Shown here: positions 24,863 to 35,939 of the stretch, piece by piece
Numbering within the stretch: position 1 is the stretch's first letter
Layout: each line of letters starts with the position of its first letter
From: Paramecium octaurelia
Taxonomy: Eukaryota > Ciliophora > Oligohymenophorea > Peniculida > Parameciidae
NCBI GenBank assembly: GCA_905182995.1
Contig: CAJJDP010000096.1
Span: 346,085-388,243, forward strand
Direction: 5' to 3'
Length of the DNA stretch: 42,159 nt
Position numbers and translations under genes: made by a program
Notes under the pieces: generated by a model
The model's database searches: none
What the model was told of the DNA's origin: nothing
Seen by the model: the letters and a program-made list of their open reading frames with translations, nothing else

Positions 24863-25892
24863 AACATTTCTTTATATCGATCAATGTTATGCATCCTGTC
24901 CAATCAATACATATACATATTTCTAAACATGCCTTTTAGACTGTCCTTGGAAAACTGTTGCAATAGGTTCTATATGCTACTAATGCCCAGAGAGATGTTC
25001 AGTTTGTACAAATTAATATGAATGTCTGAATTGCAACCCACCTTATTACGAATATAAAGGAGAATGTGTAGTAGCCTGTCCAAAAGTACTTCCCTATTAG
25101 AATAAAGTTTACCATGTATGTTAATCAGAACGTTCTCCAAATACATATGAAAAAGGATATGATTGTATTAAAGAATGTGATTTAATTATCTTTTAGAATA
25201 AATGTTTAAAATAATGTCCCTACGGATATTATGGTAATACTATATTCAAAGCATGTAAATTGGAGTGTAAGGCTTGCACTGATTTTAATATATACACAGA
25301 ATGCTCAGACAATTTTTACCTTGAGCATAATTCATGCGAGACATTATGTACAAGAATCAAAGATTTGAAATAAAAAAAGTGTGTTGATTCATGTTCCTTG
25401 CTTTTATATCAAAATGTATGCTATGAAAGTTGTCCTGTAAATTAATATACAAATACTTGTCTACAAAAGTGTTTAGATGGATATTTTTGTTCGACAGAAT
25501 TCAAATGTGAACAATGTCCTTCTTAATGTATCACATGCTTAACGTTTAATTAGTGTAACAATTGTAAAATTGGATATTACTTATATCAGCAATAAAGTTT
25601 AGAATAATGTCCTGATAAATCATTTTCAAATCCATTAATTAGTTAATGTTCTTAATCATGTCCAGATAAAACTTATCTTATTAAAAATTAATGCTTGTAT
25701 GAATGTCCAAGCGATTATTTCAACGACACTGAAAGTTATAAATGCGTTTTATCTTGTAAAAAGCAACAATATCTTAATAAAAACAGTTGTTATCCCTGCT
25801 CTTTTGAATGCGATTAATGCACAGCATATGGAAATTAAAATTGCATAGCATGTGCAACTAAATACGATTTAACTGAAGATGGACTTTGTTTT

Positions 25893-25895
25893 TGA
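25893..25895 (+). other. In-frame TGA in a Cys-rich repeat of gene 2
   Basis: Reading GGA CTT TGT TTT TGA AGA TGC AAA GCA GGT TAT TAC. The frame is open on both sides and the surrounding motif (C-K-A-G-Y-Y) is intact, so this is a point lesion rather than a gene end. No intron fits around it. Confidence 0.75.
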
Positions 25896-26551
25896 AGATG
25901 CAAAGCAGGTTATTACTAAACATCAAACTCTTGTGAAAAATGCTTACATAAATGCCTAACTTGTTAAAATGGTACAGAATGTTTATAATGCAGAAGAAAT
26001 AACAGAAATCAACTTGATTGCTCATGTCCAAAAGGATTTTATGACGATCCATTTTATGATAATTGTTAAATATGTCCATGTGAGGAATGTACTTCTGAAT
26101 CTCGGTGTCTAGTATGCAAAAATAATCTCTAAGTTCCCAACTGTTCATGCAACAGGAGACTTAATGAAGATTGGTGTATTACTTGTCAAATAGCATCTGT
26201 CAATATATAGTTTTTTTTTGACGACCTAAATTCAATAATAGTTTATTTTGGATATTTGATATCCGTTAATTTAATTAACCCTTTCTAACCCTCAAGTTGT
26301 TCCTTTTGGTTTAATAAAGCTGAAATATTTGGAAAAAATGTTTAATGCTTTTTGTCATGGGGCAGGTATGTGGTTCACATCTTATTGGAGCCATACGCCT
26401 CTGTAAATATTGGAGATAAATTGAGTTTCTAATAATCTTTCTATCGAGATGTGAATGAAGGTCTTTGTGATGGACAATACGTTGAGACATTTATTGATAG
26501 TACTGTGAAGGGCCCATCAGCTTAAACTAAACCTTATGTACTTTTTTTGTT

Positions 26552-26577
26552 GTAAGTATTGTCTGCTTTTTTAATAG
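26552..26577 (+). other. Intron of gene 2 (26 nt)
   Basis: GTAAGT...TTTAATAG. Splicing joins PYVLFLL to FPNCIQF, in frame with the REJ-like region that follows. The unspliced frame also stays open for a while but gives an unrelated peptide. Confidence 0.6.
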
Positions 26578-29500
26578 ATTTCCTAATTGTATTCAATTCA
26601 TTTTACAATACTTGTAAGACAATTGAAGTTAAATAAATTTTACTGGGTGGAACAGCAAAGAAGATTCAAAAAGTATTATTTTGGACTCTTCACGAAATGG
26701 ATAATGAGAATAATTATTTATAAATGGATGCATTTTTGGCAGGTCAAAAAATGAATTCATTATTCCTACCATAACAGCCAAATATATAAATTGTATAAAA
26801 AGAGTGAATTTCACAACCTTCACATTCACTACACTACCAGATCTAGTTCCTTATGTTTTTCTATAATATAATCCTTTGAGGGCTAGGATTTATGTTTTCG
26901 ATTGTAAAAAAACATATTCTGATATGGAAAATGAATTTAATTTGGCCATTCAAATTTCGGATTCCGATAATAGAACTTACATTTCCATATAGCAATCCAT
27001 TAACCCCATTTATGAAGTCCCATTAAATGAATCTCTATTACCAAAGGAAACCCCATTACTTTTTGTTGCATCAACAAGAAACTCTGTCATTCAAGAAAAG
27101 TTTTATCTAAAATCCAAAAAGATTGACATTTAATTTCTTTAAAAGGATAGATTCATTGGATGAGACAATTCAATTAATGCAAGAGCCTTTGATAGAAATA
27201 TATAAGATGAAGTGTTAAGTACATTAAATATTGAATATTAATGGTAGTGCAATAATCTATTCAATTTATAATCTTGTAAGACAAAAAGAAAATAAAATAA
27301 TGGAATTTCCATCCAGAAGAATTGCTGAAATTTTTGCAGATAGTTAAAATACTACTTTTGTCTTCTTTGTTAAGGCATCGAAAGATAATAGATGGGCAGT
27401 AAAAGAGCAATTGATAGTTGTCACAGATTTAGAAATCGAGGAAGAATTTGTATTAAATTAAGAAATCCCTCAAAATGCTGTCAATCCTAATGATGAAATA
27501 ACTATTTTAATTAGAAATAATTAAAAACATGCTTTCGTTATGTAAGAATTCAAAATTTTGGCATTTATCAAAACTACAGGATGCACTGTTAAGTTTAGGC
27601 TCACGGGATTAACAACCAATTACAATAGTCCTGTGTACATATATCTAGTCCCAGGCAATGAATCTATAGCATTTCATCTAAACAGCCCTCCTTCAGAAGT
27701 TTAATTCAATATAGATCCTCTTCTAGGCGAATCTTTAGATTACTTTAACTATTCTATGCAAAACTTTCAACCCGAAAATACTTTTAGCATTTATTACTAT
27801 TTTGACAAGCTTACTCTCTAAAATGATGTAAACCTATAATCAGTCAATAATGGCATCCCCTTGGTGATTAATTCGCAAGAATTGACAGGTTCCTTCTAAC
27901 TTCCAAATGGAATTATTGATGATGCAATATCCGTTCTTTTTTAAATTGAATCAGCAATGGGATCAAAATCCTATTTAGTATAAAAAATGATCAGACAAAT
28001 AAATTATGCTAATCCTTCAATAATCAAACTAATTTTTCAAATTTGCAAAGTATTGATAACTATGACTAAATTAATGGAAATTGAATAATAATAGGTATGT
28101 TTGAAACAATGTTCAGGTGTTGGTACATGCATCGACAAAAAGTGCAAATGCCCTCCAGAATATTATTTTGATGATTGCAGTGGAACCATAGAAGAGTACA
28201 ATAATTTTAGCAGCCTTATTTTCAATGCTTTGCAATAATTAATTAAAATTCCAATAAAAAATGATGATGAGCTTAGATTATTTAGCTAATCTTTATTGTA
28301 TTTATCCACTCTAAAAGATTTAAATAATACAATTTCAAATTCAAATTGCTAAAAAATATTAGAATAATACATTTAAAATCTTAATTCAAGATTAGAAAAA
28401 ATCCTGCTTATCTGAATTACTCTCAAATTGATATAAGATCACTGGAAAATTAGAATGATTTACACACAGCCTTAAAGAGCACTGTATTTATGTGGGCTAA
28501 AACTTTATTTACCGAAGACTCTGCTGTCTATTAATTGCAAAGTCGATTAAAAAGCTTTTTGTCAGCCATAATAGAATTATCTCGATTTGGTATTGAACTT
28601 AATGGATCTATCGATTACTCATTTGATACTGCTTTTTTAAAAAAATGTAACGAATTAAAAATATATCCAATATCGCAAATGGAAGACTATTAGTGAATCT
28701 ACTGAAGATTATTCCAGAGATTCCGAATACTATGACGTTGTTTAAGCTATATATATTCGAAATTACTTTGCTTTTGATGGTTACTATCCTTATCCCATAT
28801 AATTATATCCACATTATGATTACTAAATACGTCAATAGAATAGAAAATAAAATATTTAATTATAAACATATATCTCCTACAATTTTAAAGTACTGAATGA
28901 TACTGCAAATCTTGTTTGTTTAATGAGAAATTCTTAGACGTATGAATGGTCAAATGAAAATTGCACACTTCATGAATCTAATACATCCTATTTTTGTAAT
29001 TGTACAACACTTGCTCCAACAACCATGTGCAATGATTATGACTACCTTTTTTAAAGCTCCCCTTAATTCTAATTGAATATTCCCAATCTTTTATATATTA
29101 TTTACTTTGCATAATTAATCATATTAGGAATATTTTTGATTAAAGCAAGGAAGTCTCAGTATGAAAAATCTATAGAGAAGAATAAGTTTGGTTAAGTTCT
29201 AAAATTGGCAAAACGTAGTAAAGTAAAGATCTTAGGAAAAAAAATCGTTCCTGTTGATGATGAAATAGTAGTAGTTCCGATTGAGTAAATATAAACTCAA
29301 AATCCATAAGAACAAACATATAAAAATAAATTTAGTTTTAATAACTTTTGGGTACTTAATATATGTTAATTATAGAAATATCATTTTTTAACTTCAATGA
29401 TATTTAAAAAAATTTGTTACTTGAGCTCATTTCATCGATCTGTTTTGATTTTATTGAGGTGGAATCAAGCTATTATTATTGGAGAAGTTTTAAGTATTAT

Positions 29501-30034
29501 TGGATTCAATTATGATATTTCTATGTGGATCATCTTGTCATTAATCATTTTTAGTCGAATTTTTGAATACATTTACAAAGTAATCAATTTATTATGATTT
29601 AGACTTAAGTCAAATACTTTTTTTATATGAAATAAGAAATAATTCTTTTTATCGTTAAATTATTTTAATTCTTGTTAATGTTAGGCACATATATATTTGG
29701 AATATATGTCTATTTAAAAATCTAGGATTAAACAGATTTGGTATTAAATACTGATTAATTATTAGATAATTTCATATACCTTTGCCATCTTAATTGATTT
29801 TCTATTGTTAGATATCATCTAATTTAGCGCCAATAAATTTTTTGGATAAGAGAAGAAAAAATTAATTAGAAAAAACTTAGAGAATTTAAATTTATAGCAA
29901 AGGCATAGAGCATCAATTGATAATGATATTATTTAAAATCCCATCTGAGATATATATATCTTTTTCATTTTTAGGTATTAATATTAATAAAAATAAAATT
30001 AATTTTAATTTTCCGACAAAAAGATAAAAGTTTG

Positions 30035-30319
30035 ATGGGAGAAGCCTCATTTACCTATGTCGCTGCTAAGGTTAGGTCTTTGGAGTATGTGTAAATTGCT
30101 AGAAGTGGAGAATTTGGTGTAGAATTAGGTAGTATTGGATCTACTGAAAATAATCACATAAGAGCTGATTTGTCAGATTAAGAAGGAAATGCTTAAAGAA
30201 TAATTTAAATCCATGGTAAGAACTAATAAGTATCTAAATTCAAAGTATTTGGATAGAAACGAAACCAGATGAATTATCTTTTAGATTTCAATGCTAAATT
30301 TAGATAATTTATGATGTGA
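30035..30319 (+). CDS. Small conserved-looking protein of unknown function (94 aa)
   Basis: ATG at 30035 to TGA at 30317, with TAA/TAG read as Gln. The product starts MGEASFTYVAAKVRSLEYVQ and is a soluble, mixed-charge protein without signal peptide or membrane span. Composition and codon use look like real coding sequence, unlike the flanks. A 27-nt GTATCT...GGATAG segment near 30229-30255 has the ends of an intron and is a multiple of three; removing it would shorten the protein by nine residues without shifting the frame. The gene lies between decayed gene 2 and the convergent WD40 gene. I do not recognise the family. Confidence 0.6.
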
Positions 30320-30693
30320 TCCTCTAAATTTTGATTGAAATTTTAGCCTGACTTTTAAACGAGTCAATCGTTAAAGTCAAGTCAATCTCAGTGAAAAAGA
30401 CACAAGGTTCCCTATTAGCCCCTTGTTATTTGATATCTACTTTGATCAATAAATGGATGAACTTGAAAAGCTCTCTTTTAAATGCATATCAAGTTTCAGT
30501 TAACCCTCAAGATTGAAATTAGGTTAAGATAATAATTAATTAACGAACATTAACACAAATTAGTACTTCTTCCACCATGAGAATAAAGGAGAATAAAATA
30601 ACATCCTAAAACACGAAAATATTTATAAATAAAAAATATATTTTTTGAAATATTTCGAAATTCTGAAAAATCTAATTGATCTTATATTTAATT
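30320..30693. other. Convergent intergenic spacer
   Basis: AT-rich spacer between the stop of the small plus-strand gene and the stop of the minus-strand WD40 gene. No terminator or other element is recognisable. Confidence 0.6.
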
Positions 30694-33600
30694 TCATTAA
30701 TTCTCTAAATTTTAGGTACGATTTTAGGGTTCCAAAATGTTACTACCTTTAAATCTTAATACTTGTAATAAGTCAACACCTTAATAAGTTATAAATTATC
30801 CTTTCAAGATTAAAGCTCCTTATGCCTAAAATATCATTGATTGAGAAATAAGGAGAGTAGAAATATTAGTTGTAACATCTAAAATTTTATTCTATTATTT
30901 GATATTAAAGTAGTCTAGAACATCTGTGTAATTTTCATCCGATCTTAAAATTTCTTTCCCTGTATTAACCTCCCACAATTAAGTGGATTTATCATAACTC
31001 TCTGTCAATATGATATCAGAATTAGGAGAGAAGATTAATTATTTGATTGCACGACTATCTAAGAGAGCTTTTTGTTCTTCTGACTTAACGTCCCATACGC
31101 GTATACTGCTATCTGCGCTTCCCGAAGCTAATTTCGTGCTATCAGAAGTGAAGCATACTGAGAAGATCCAAAAATTATGACCATCTAATTTGGCATTTTA
31201 TTCTCCTGTCTTAGCATTCCATAAACGTATAGACTTATCTGCACTACCAGAGGCAATTTTAGTACCATCAGGAGAGAAAATAACTGATAAAACAGGACTA
31301 CTATGACCATCTAATTTGGCTTATTATTGTCCTGTCAACACTAACCATAAACGAATAGAATTATCCCAACTACCCGATGCTAATATAGAACCATCAGGCG
31401 AGAAGCATACAGAGTGGACATAATGAGTATGACCATTTAATTTGGCTTATTATTTTCCTGTCTTAACTTCCCATAAACGAATTGAGTTATCTCCACTACC
31501 AGATGCTAATGTAGTTCCATCAGGTGAGAAGCAGACTGAGTAGACATAATGAGTGTGTCCATCTAATTTAGCTTATTATTTTCCTGTCTTGACTTCCCAT
31601 AAGCGGATTGAGCTATCCCCACTACCAGATGCTAATGTAGTGCCATCAGGCGAAAAGCATACTGAGTGAACATTATGAGTATGACCATCTAATTTAGTTT
31701 ATTATTGTCCAGTCTTAACATCCCAAAGTCGAATTGAGTTATCATCGCTACCAGAAGCTAATATAGTACCCTCAGGAGAAAAGCAAACTGAAATGATAGA
31801 ATCATTATGACCTTCTAATTTTGCCTTTTATTTTCCTGTCTTAACATCCCATAATCTAATAGATTTATCTTCACTACCGGATGCTAATATAGTACTATCA
31901 GGAGAGAAACATACTGATCGGACATACTTGCTATGAAAATCTAAATTAGATTATTATTATCCCATCGCAACATCCCATAAATAGATAGACATATCTGCAC
32001 CACTTGATGCTAATATAGCACCATCAAGTTAGAAACAAACTGAATTTACAGTATTAGTATGACCATTTAATACAGCTTTTAATTGTCCTGTTTTAATTCC
32101 CCAAAGACGAATAGTGTTATCATCGCTTCCAGTAGCTAAAGTAGTACCAGCAGGTGAAAAGCATACAGATAATACAGATCTACTATGACCATTTAATTTG
32201 GCTTATTATTTTCCTGTCTTGACTTCCCATAAACATATTGAATTATCCCTACTGCCAGATGCTAGTATAGTTCCATCAGGTGAGAAGCATACTGATTAGA
32301 CGTAGTGAGCATGTCCATCTAATTTAGCTTATTATTTTCCTGTCTAGACTTCCCATAAGCGGATTGAGCTATCCCCACTACCAGATGCTAATATAGTGCC
32401 ATCAGGCGAAAAGCATACTGAGTGAACATTATGAGTATGACCATCTAATTTAGTTTATTATTGTCCAGTCTTAACATCCCAAAGTCGAATTGAGTTATCA
32501 TCGCTACCAGAAGCTAATATAGTACCCTCAGGAGAAAAGCAAACTGAAATGATAGAATCATTATGACCTTCTAATTTTGCCTTTTATTTTCCTGTCTTAA
32601 CATCCCATAATCTAATAGATTTATCTTCACTACCGGATGCTAATATAGTACTATCAGGAGAGAAGCATACTGAATTAACAGAGCCTTTATGACCACCTAA
32701 TTTGGCTTTTTATTATCCTGTTTTCGCATCCCATAAACGGATAGATTTATCTTAACTACCAGATGCTAAAGTACCCCCATTAGGAGAGAAGCAAACACAC
32801 CAGACTATACTAGTATGACCATCTAATTTATTTAGTTCAAGTATTTTTAAATTTTTCCATTTACAATTAAATAACTAAGCTCCATTCAAGTTCATTCCAC
32901 TAATATCTACATTTTCAAAAATAGATCCATTCAAATTGCATCTTGCCATATTAGCTCCAAATAAGAAAGTATCTCTAATCCTAATATTTTCTAAGGTTTA
33001 TTCGCTCAAGTCCACTTTCATCTCTACTAATAAATTGAGAAAATTAGATCCCCATTAAATAAATTTTTCATCAATAGCAGTCAGTTTAACTATAAATTTT
33101 AAAAATTGCACTATTTTTTCTTCATTTGCTATTTTTTTAATCAAATCCTTCTTGTTTTCTTCATTTTATTCTTTGAAGTAATTATTCTTATTATACTCAA
33201 TTTCCTTTAGGTTTTTGATAACACTAGTGAGATTCCTAAAGCTAGATTATTCTTTATTTTTTTAATGACAAGATTTCTAAAAAAACTCTAGACTATTTGT
33301 GATTTTTTCTTCTCTTAGCTTTTTAATTAGTTCACTGTATAACGTTTCATCCATATCATTTAATTAAGCTAATACTTGATATAGATCATCTTTCCATTTA
33401 TAATTTGGCTAAATTCTTGATTGTGAATAAATTCTTACTTTATTGTTGAAATCATCTTTTTCATACTTATTTTCAATCGTTCTATAAATTCCTTGAAATC
33501 TTGGTTCAGCCATTGTTGCACCTTTTTCAATTTCATCAAACTCTCATCTTTTTATGCAATCCAATCATTTAGACTATTCCATTCTAATATTTAAACTAAT

Positions 33601-33986
33601 TACTCCAAGTTATTATAAGATTATTCCGCTGGATTGCAATTTTAAATCATTAATTAATAGGTTTAATCTTCTTAGTTAATCATCTCAAATATTTATATTA
33701 TGGATTCTTAAAAATCTTTCAAAATTTTCTCTATCATGCTTTAGCTTTGGGAGATTATGGATTTAAAATTCGAGATCTATTATTCGAATAATTTATTTCC
33801 ATCAGGCTTTAATTATTATAATTTTTCCAAAACCCTATCTTAAAATATATTAATTGGAATTGCTTATTTTACCTCAACTTTGTGTTCAAAAAGGCATTGA
33901 ACACAAAGTTTTCTTTAACATTAACATATGTGAGGAGCAATGCATATCATTGATATTGGATTTAAATAATGATAAGAACAATTCAT
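30694..33986 (-). CDS. Zinc-finger / coiled-coil / WD40-repeat protein
   Basis: Reading from the ATG at 33986: an N-terminal Cys/His cluster (CIAPHICQCQRKLCVQC then an F-E-H) resembling a B-box-type zinc-binding module; a Gln/Lys-rich helical region; a pentapeptide-like segment (about 33000-32880, [19 protein letters not shown]); then 14 WD40 units and a degenerate fifteenth (31066-30930), ending at TGA 30694-30696. The frame from the internal Met at 33513 to the stop is intact for 939 codons and intronless. The upstream 470 bp lies in another frame; one missing base near 33543-33546 would fuse them. WD40 propellers scaffold protein complexes; the specific partner is unknown. It could begin at 33513 instead, but the zinc motif supports the longer form. 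The stretch 33987-34449 separates it from the divergent small gene at 34450 and probably holds both promoters. Confidence 0.8.
31066..32829 (-). repeat. 14 tandem WD40 units, 126 bp each
   Basis: The KLDGH-type unit start recurs at exactly 126-bp spacing from 32829 down to 31191, and each unit ends in an I-R-x-W-D-(V/A)-K-T-G-type strand. The units of 31557-31911 and 32313-32667 are almost identical, at an offset of 756 bp (six units), pointing to recent internal copying. No unit has lost the frame. Confidence 0.9.
33876..33910. repeat. Perfect 14-bp inverted repeat, 7-nt loop
   Basis: Arms AACTTTGTGTTCAA (33876-33889) and TTGAACACAAAGTT (33897-33910) flank AAAGGCA. It falls inside the zinc-finger coding part of the WD40 gene (residues [12 protein letters not shown]). 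Probably a by-product of the coding sequence, but it could form a stable hairpin. Confidence 0.8.
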
Positions 33987-34449
33987 TTAACCAATTTATT
34001 TAAAATTTGAATTATTATTACCAGATTTTTAAGTTATACTACTTAAAGAGCAAAATAAAAAAAAAAAAATCTCTTAGTATTAATAAAATTCAGTATTTTA
34101 TAGTAAGACATATCTATTCCAGTGCTATTTTTTATTAATTATTTTATAAATGAATTGATTTCTTTCAAGAACTTATTTGTTATAATTTTGATCTTATTTT
34201 TACTTTATGATAATAGTCAATAAAATATCTCGATTGGAAAACCTCTGTTAAACCTTTATGATATCAGATGATATTGACTCATAAATATATTTTCCATTTA
34301 TAAAATATTAATAAGTCAATAACAGATTAATGTAGTGAGATTTAGAGAAGTAATTATGTTAGATATCTCAAAATCATTCTCTTGTCTTTGTTTAGGGCAT
34401 GATTGAAAAGAAGGCCAAGAACTGAAGGGAATAAAATATTGAAGTACTT
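33987..34449. other. Divergent intergenic region (likely shared promoter region)
   Basis: AT-rich, with a 13-A run near 34057. It lies between the start of the minus-strand WD40 gene and the start of the plus-strand small gene. No specific regulatory motif is recognised. Confidence 0.45.
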
Positions 34450-34752
34450 ATGAATGAGATTCCGACATAAATGGGGATCTAGTAGGACATCAAATCTAAC
34501 TAATCGGTTGGAACTTTGGGTAAAATGTAATCAAATTAGAGTCATGAAACAGAAAGAGAAGTAGCTTCAGTAAAGCTAATTAGATGTCTGAATGGGTAAT
34601 ATGAGAAAATAAGAATTTACAAATAGTTTGATAAATAAGGAACAAGAGGAATATTTAAGAAGATGGAAATGGAATATGCTAGAGTAAAAGGAAGTGGTAT
34701 TGGAACTGGTAAATTCCATATTGTTGGTTGCCATTTTAGTGCAAGTTAATGA
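34450..34752 (+). CDS. Small protein of unknown function (100 aa unspliced)
   Basis: ATG at 34450 to TGA at 34750 with TAA/TAG as Gln. The product starts MNEIPTQMGIQQDIKSNQ and ends in a Gly/Lys-rich segment (RVKGSGIGTGKFHIVG). The N-terminal half is polar and Gln/Ser-rich. An alternative uses a 31-nt GTAATA...AAATAG intron near 34600 and changes the frame: the C-terminus then becomes hydrophobic (NSILLVAILVQVND) and stops at 34756. I cannot choose between the two from sequence alone. No known domain is visible. The last gene with a clean frame before the telomere. Confidence 0.5.
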
Positions 34753-35939
34753 TTGAGGAAAGTGACTAAGAGAAAATAAAGGTTCATACCAATAATGTAT
34801 TTTCTTTATTTAAAAAACATCAGTATCGTTGAATTAAATATGTTGTCTTTTTGTTGTCTTGGTTTACGTTACGATGCATTATATGTTAATACAAAATTGC
34901 TTAGCAATACTTTCATTAGTGTTTTTAATACCTAAATTTGTTCGATTTAATATTGTAATATTTTCATTAAAATAATAGAGATACATAAAAAATAATAGAA
35001 TAGTTTATCTCATTTCTTTAAGGATTAAAAAGTACATTAATCTTGAAATATTTGTGGAAAGTTAAGGAATATATTTGGGCAATAATGGTTTCAAAGAATG
35101 AAATTGAAAAGCATTATTGCTTAATATAGTATTTAAAAATAATTTATAAATTGTAAACGCCAGTTAAGCAATTCTTCTTACGAATATCATGACTATTTTT
35201 TTTTCCTCAATCATTTTGCATAAACTAAACTTCATTTTGATTATAAAGTCTCAAATTTGAAAATATTTTCAATCAATTTTGATTATTACTCCATAAAGCT
35301 AGACCCACATTAATTTTGACGAAACAAAATACTCTTTTCTTCTATTAATATGTTGTTTCCTATACACCTCAAATAAATAAAAGAAATGATTAGAATCAGC
35401 CAGATTAATTGATTATGGCAATTTTCTTTTATTTTTTATATTTCCATTACCAAATAAATTCAAAGAAATAATGAGAAATACAATTCTGCAATTCGAAACT
35501 TCATTATTCGATGTATGTTATTTTCTATTTTGCTATAATTATTCAAAAATACAACACTTAACTTGAGATAATAACAGTAAATTTCTTCTGACATCATAAA
35601 AGAATTGGATATCTGCTTATATCACAGTGTAGTTTAAAGTCTGCAGAAAAACTCAATTTACTTAATGACCTAAAATTAGAGATAATAACTTTATCACTGT
35701 TTTTGAAGCCTTGATCATAGAAAAAGAGGATTTTTCTAATAGTTTATCTACAGAAAAGATTGATCTTTGAAAATAAATTTCCTTTATTAAATTGTGATTA
35801 AATTATTCATAAAGAAAATTTTAATATATTATTATTTGCCCTTTTATGGAATTAGGAATGAAAAATAATTAATAATATTTGGTAATCATAAGAATTTAAA
35901 CGCTTCAAGCATAGATAAATGCTATTTAATTTCTGTTTG
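34753..35939. other. Subtelomeric AT-rich stretch, nothing recognised
   Basis: No open frame, repeat array or RNA gene that I can support. Composition is low-complexity A/T. Confidence 0.5.

Larger units (their letters stand above)
17443..29920 (+). pseudogene. Second giant Cys-rich REJ/GPS membrane protein gene, probably a pseudogene (gene 2)
   Basis: First ATG after an in-frame TGA is at 17443; no signal peptide is evident, so the true start may differ. Order: N-terminal domain; a long intron-free array of C-P-x-x-Y and C-x-x-C furin-like repeats (17.8-26.2 kb); REJ-like ectodomain (26.2-28.7 kb) with an EGF-like insert near 28110-28180 (CSGVGTCIDKKCKC); GPS-like motif near 28950-29040 (SYFCNCTTLAP); membrane spans from about 29085. 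The frame slips at about 17890, 17950, 18314, 18982, 27285, 28396, 28640 and 29595, and TGA interrupts it at 25893, 26624, 26705, 27161 and 29795. TGA at 29595 ends one frame, but a further membrane span continues in another frame, ending at 29918-29920. Two introns: 17647-17668 and 26552-26577. Repeated blocks and Ns lie at 19634-24862. So many lesions suggest a pseudogene; consensus errors could explain some of the one-base slips. Confidence 0.65.

Noticed and set aside
26629..26829. Minus-strand frame of 66 codons
   Set aside because: Antisense to the REJ-like part of gene 2 and without any recognisable feature.
28693..28896. 67-codon hydrophobic frame starting MNLLKIIPEIPN
   Set aside because: The frame beside it leads into the GPS-like motif and membrane spans of gene 2, so this one is a shadow.
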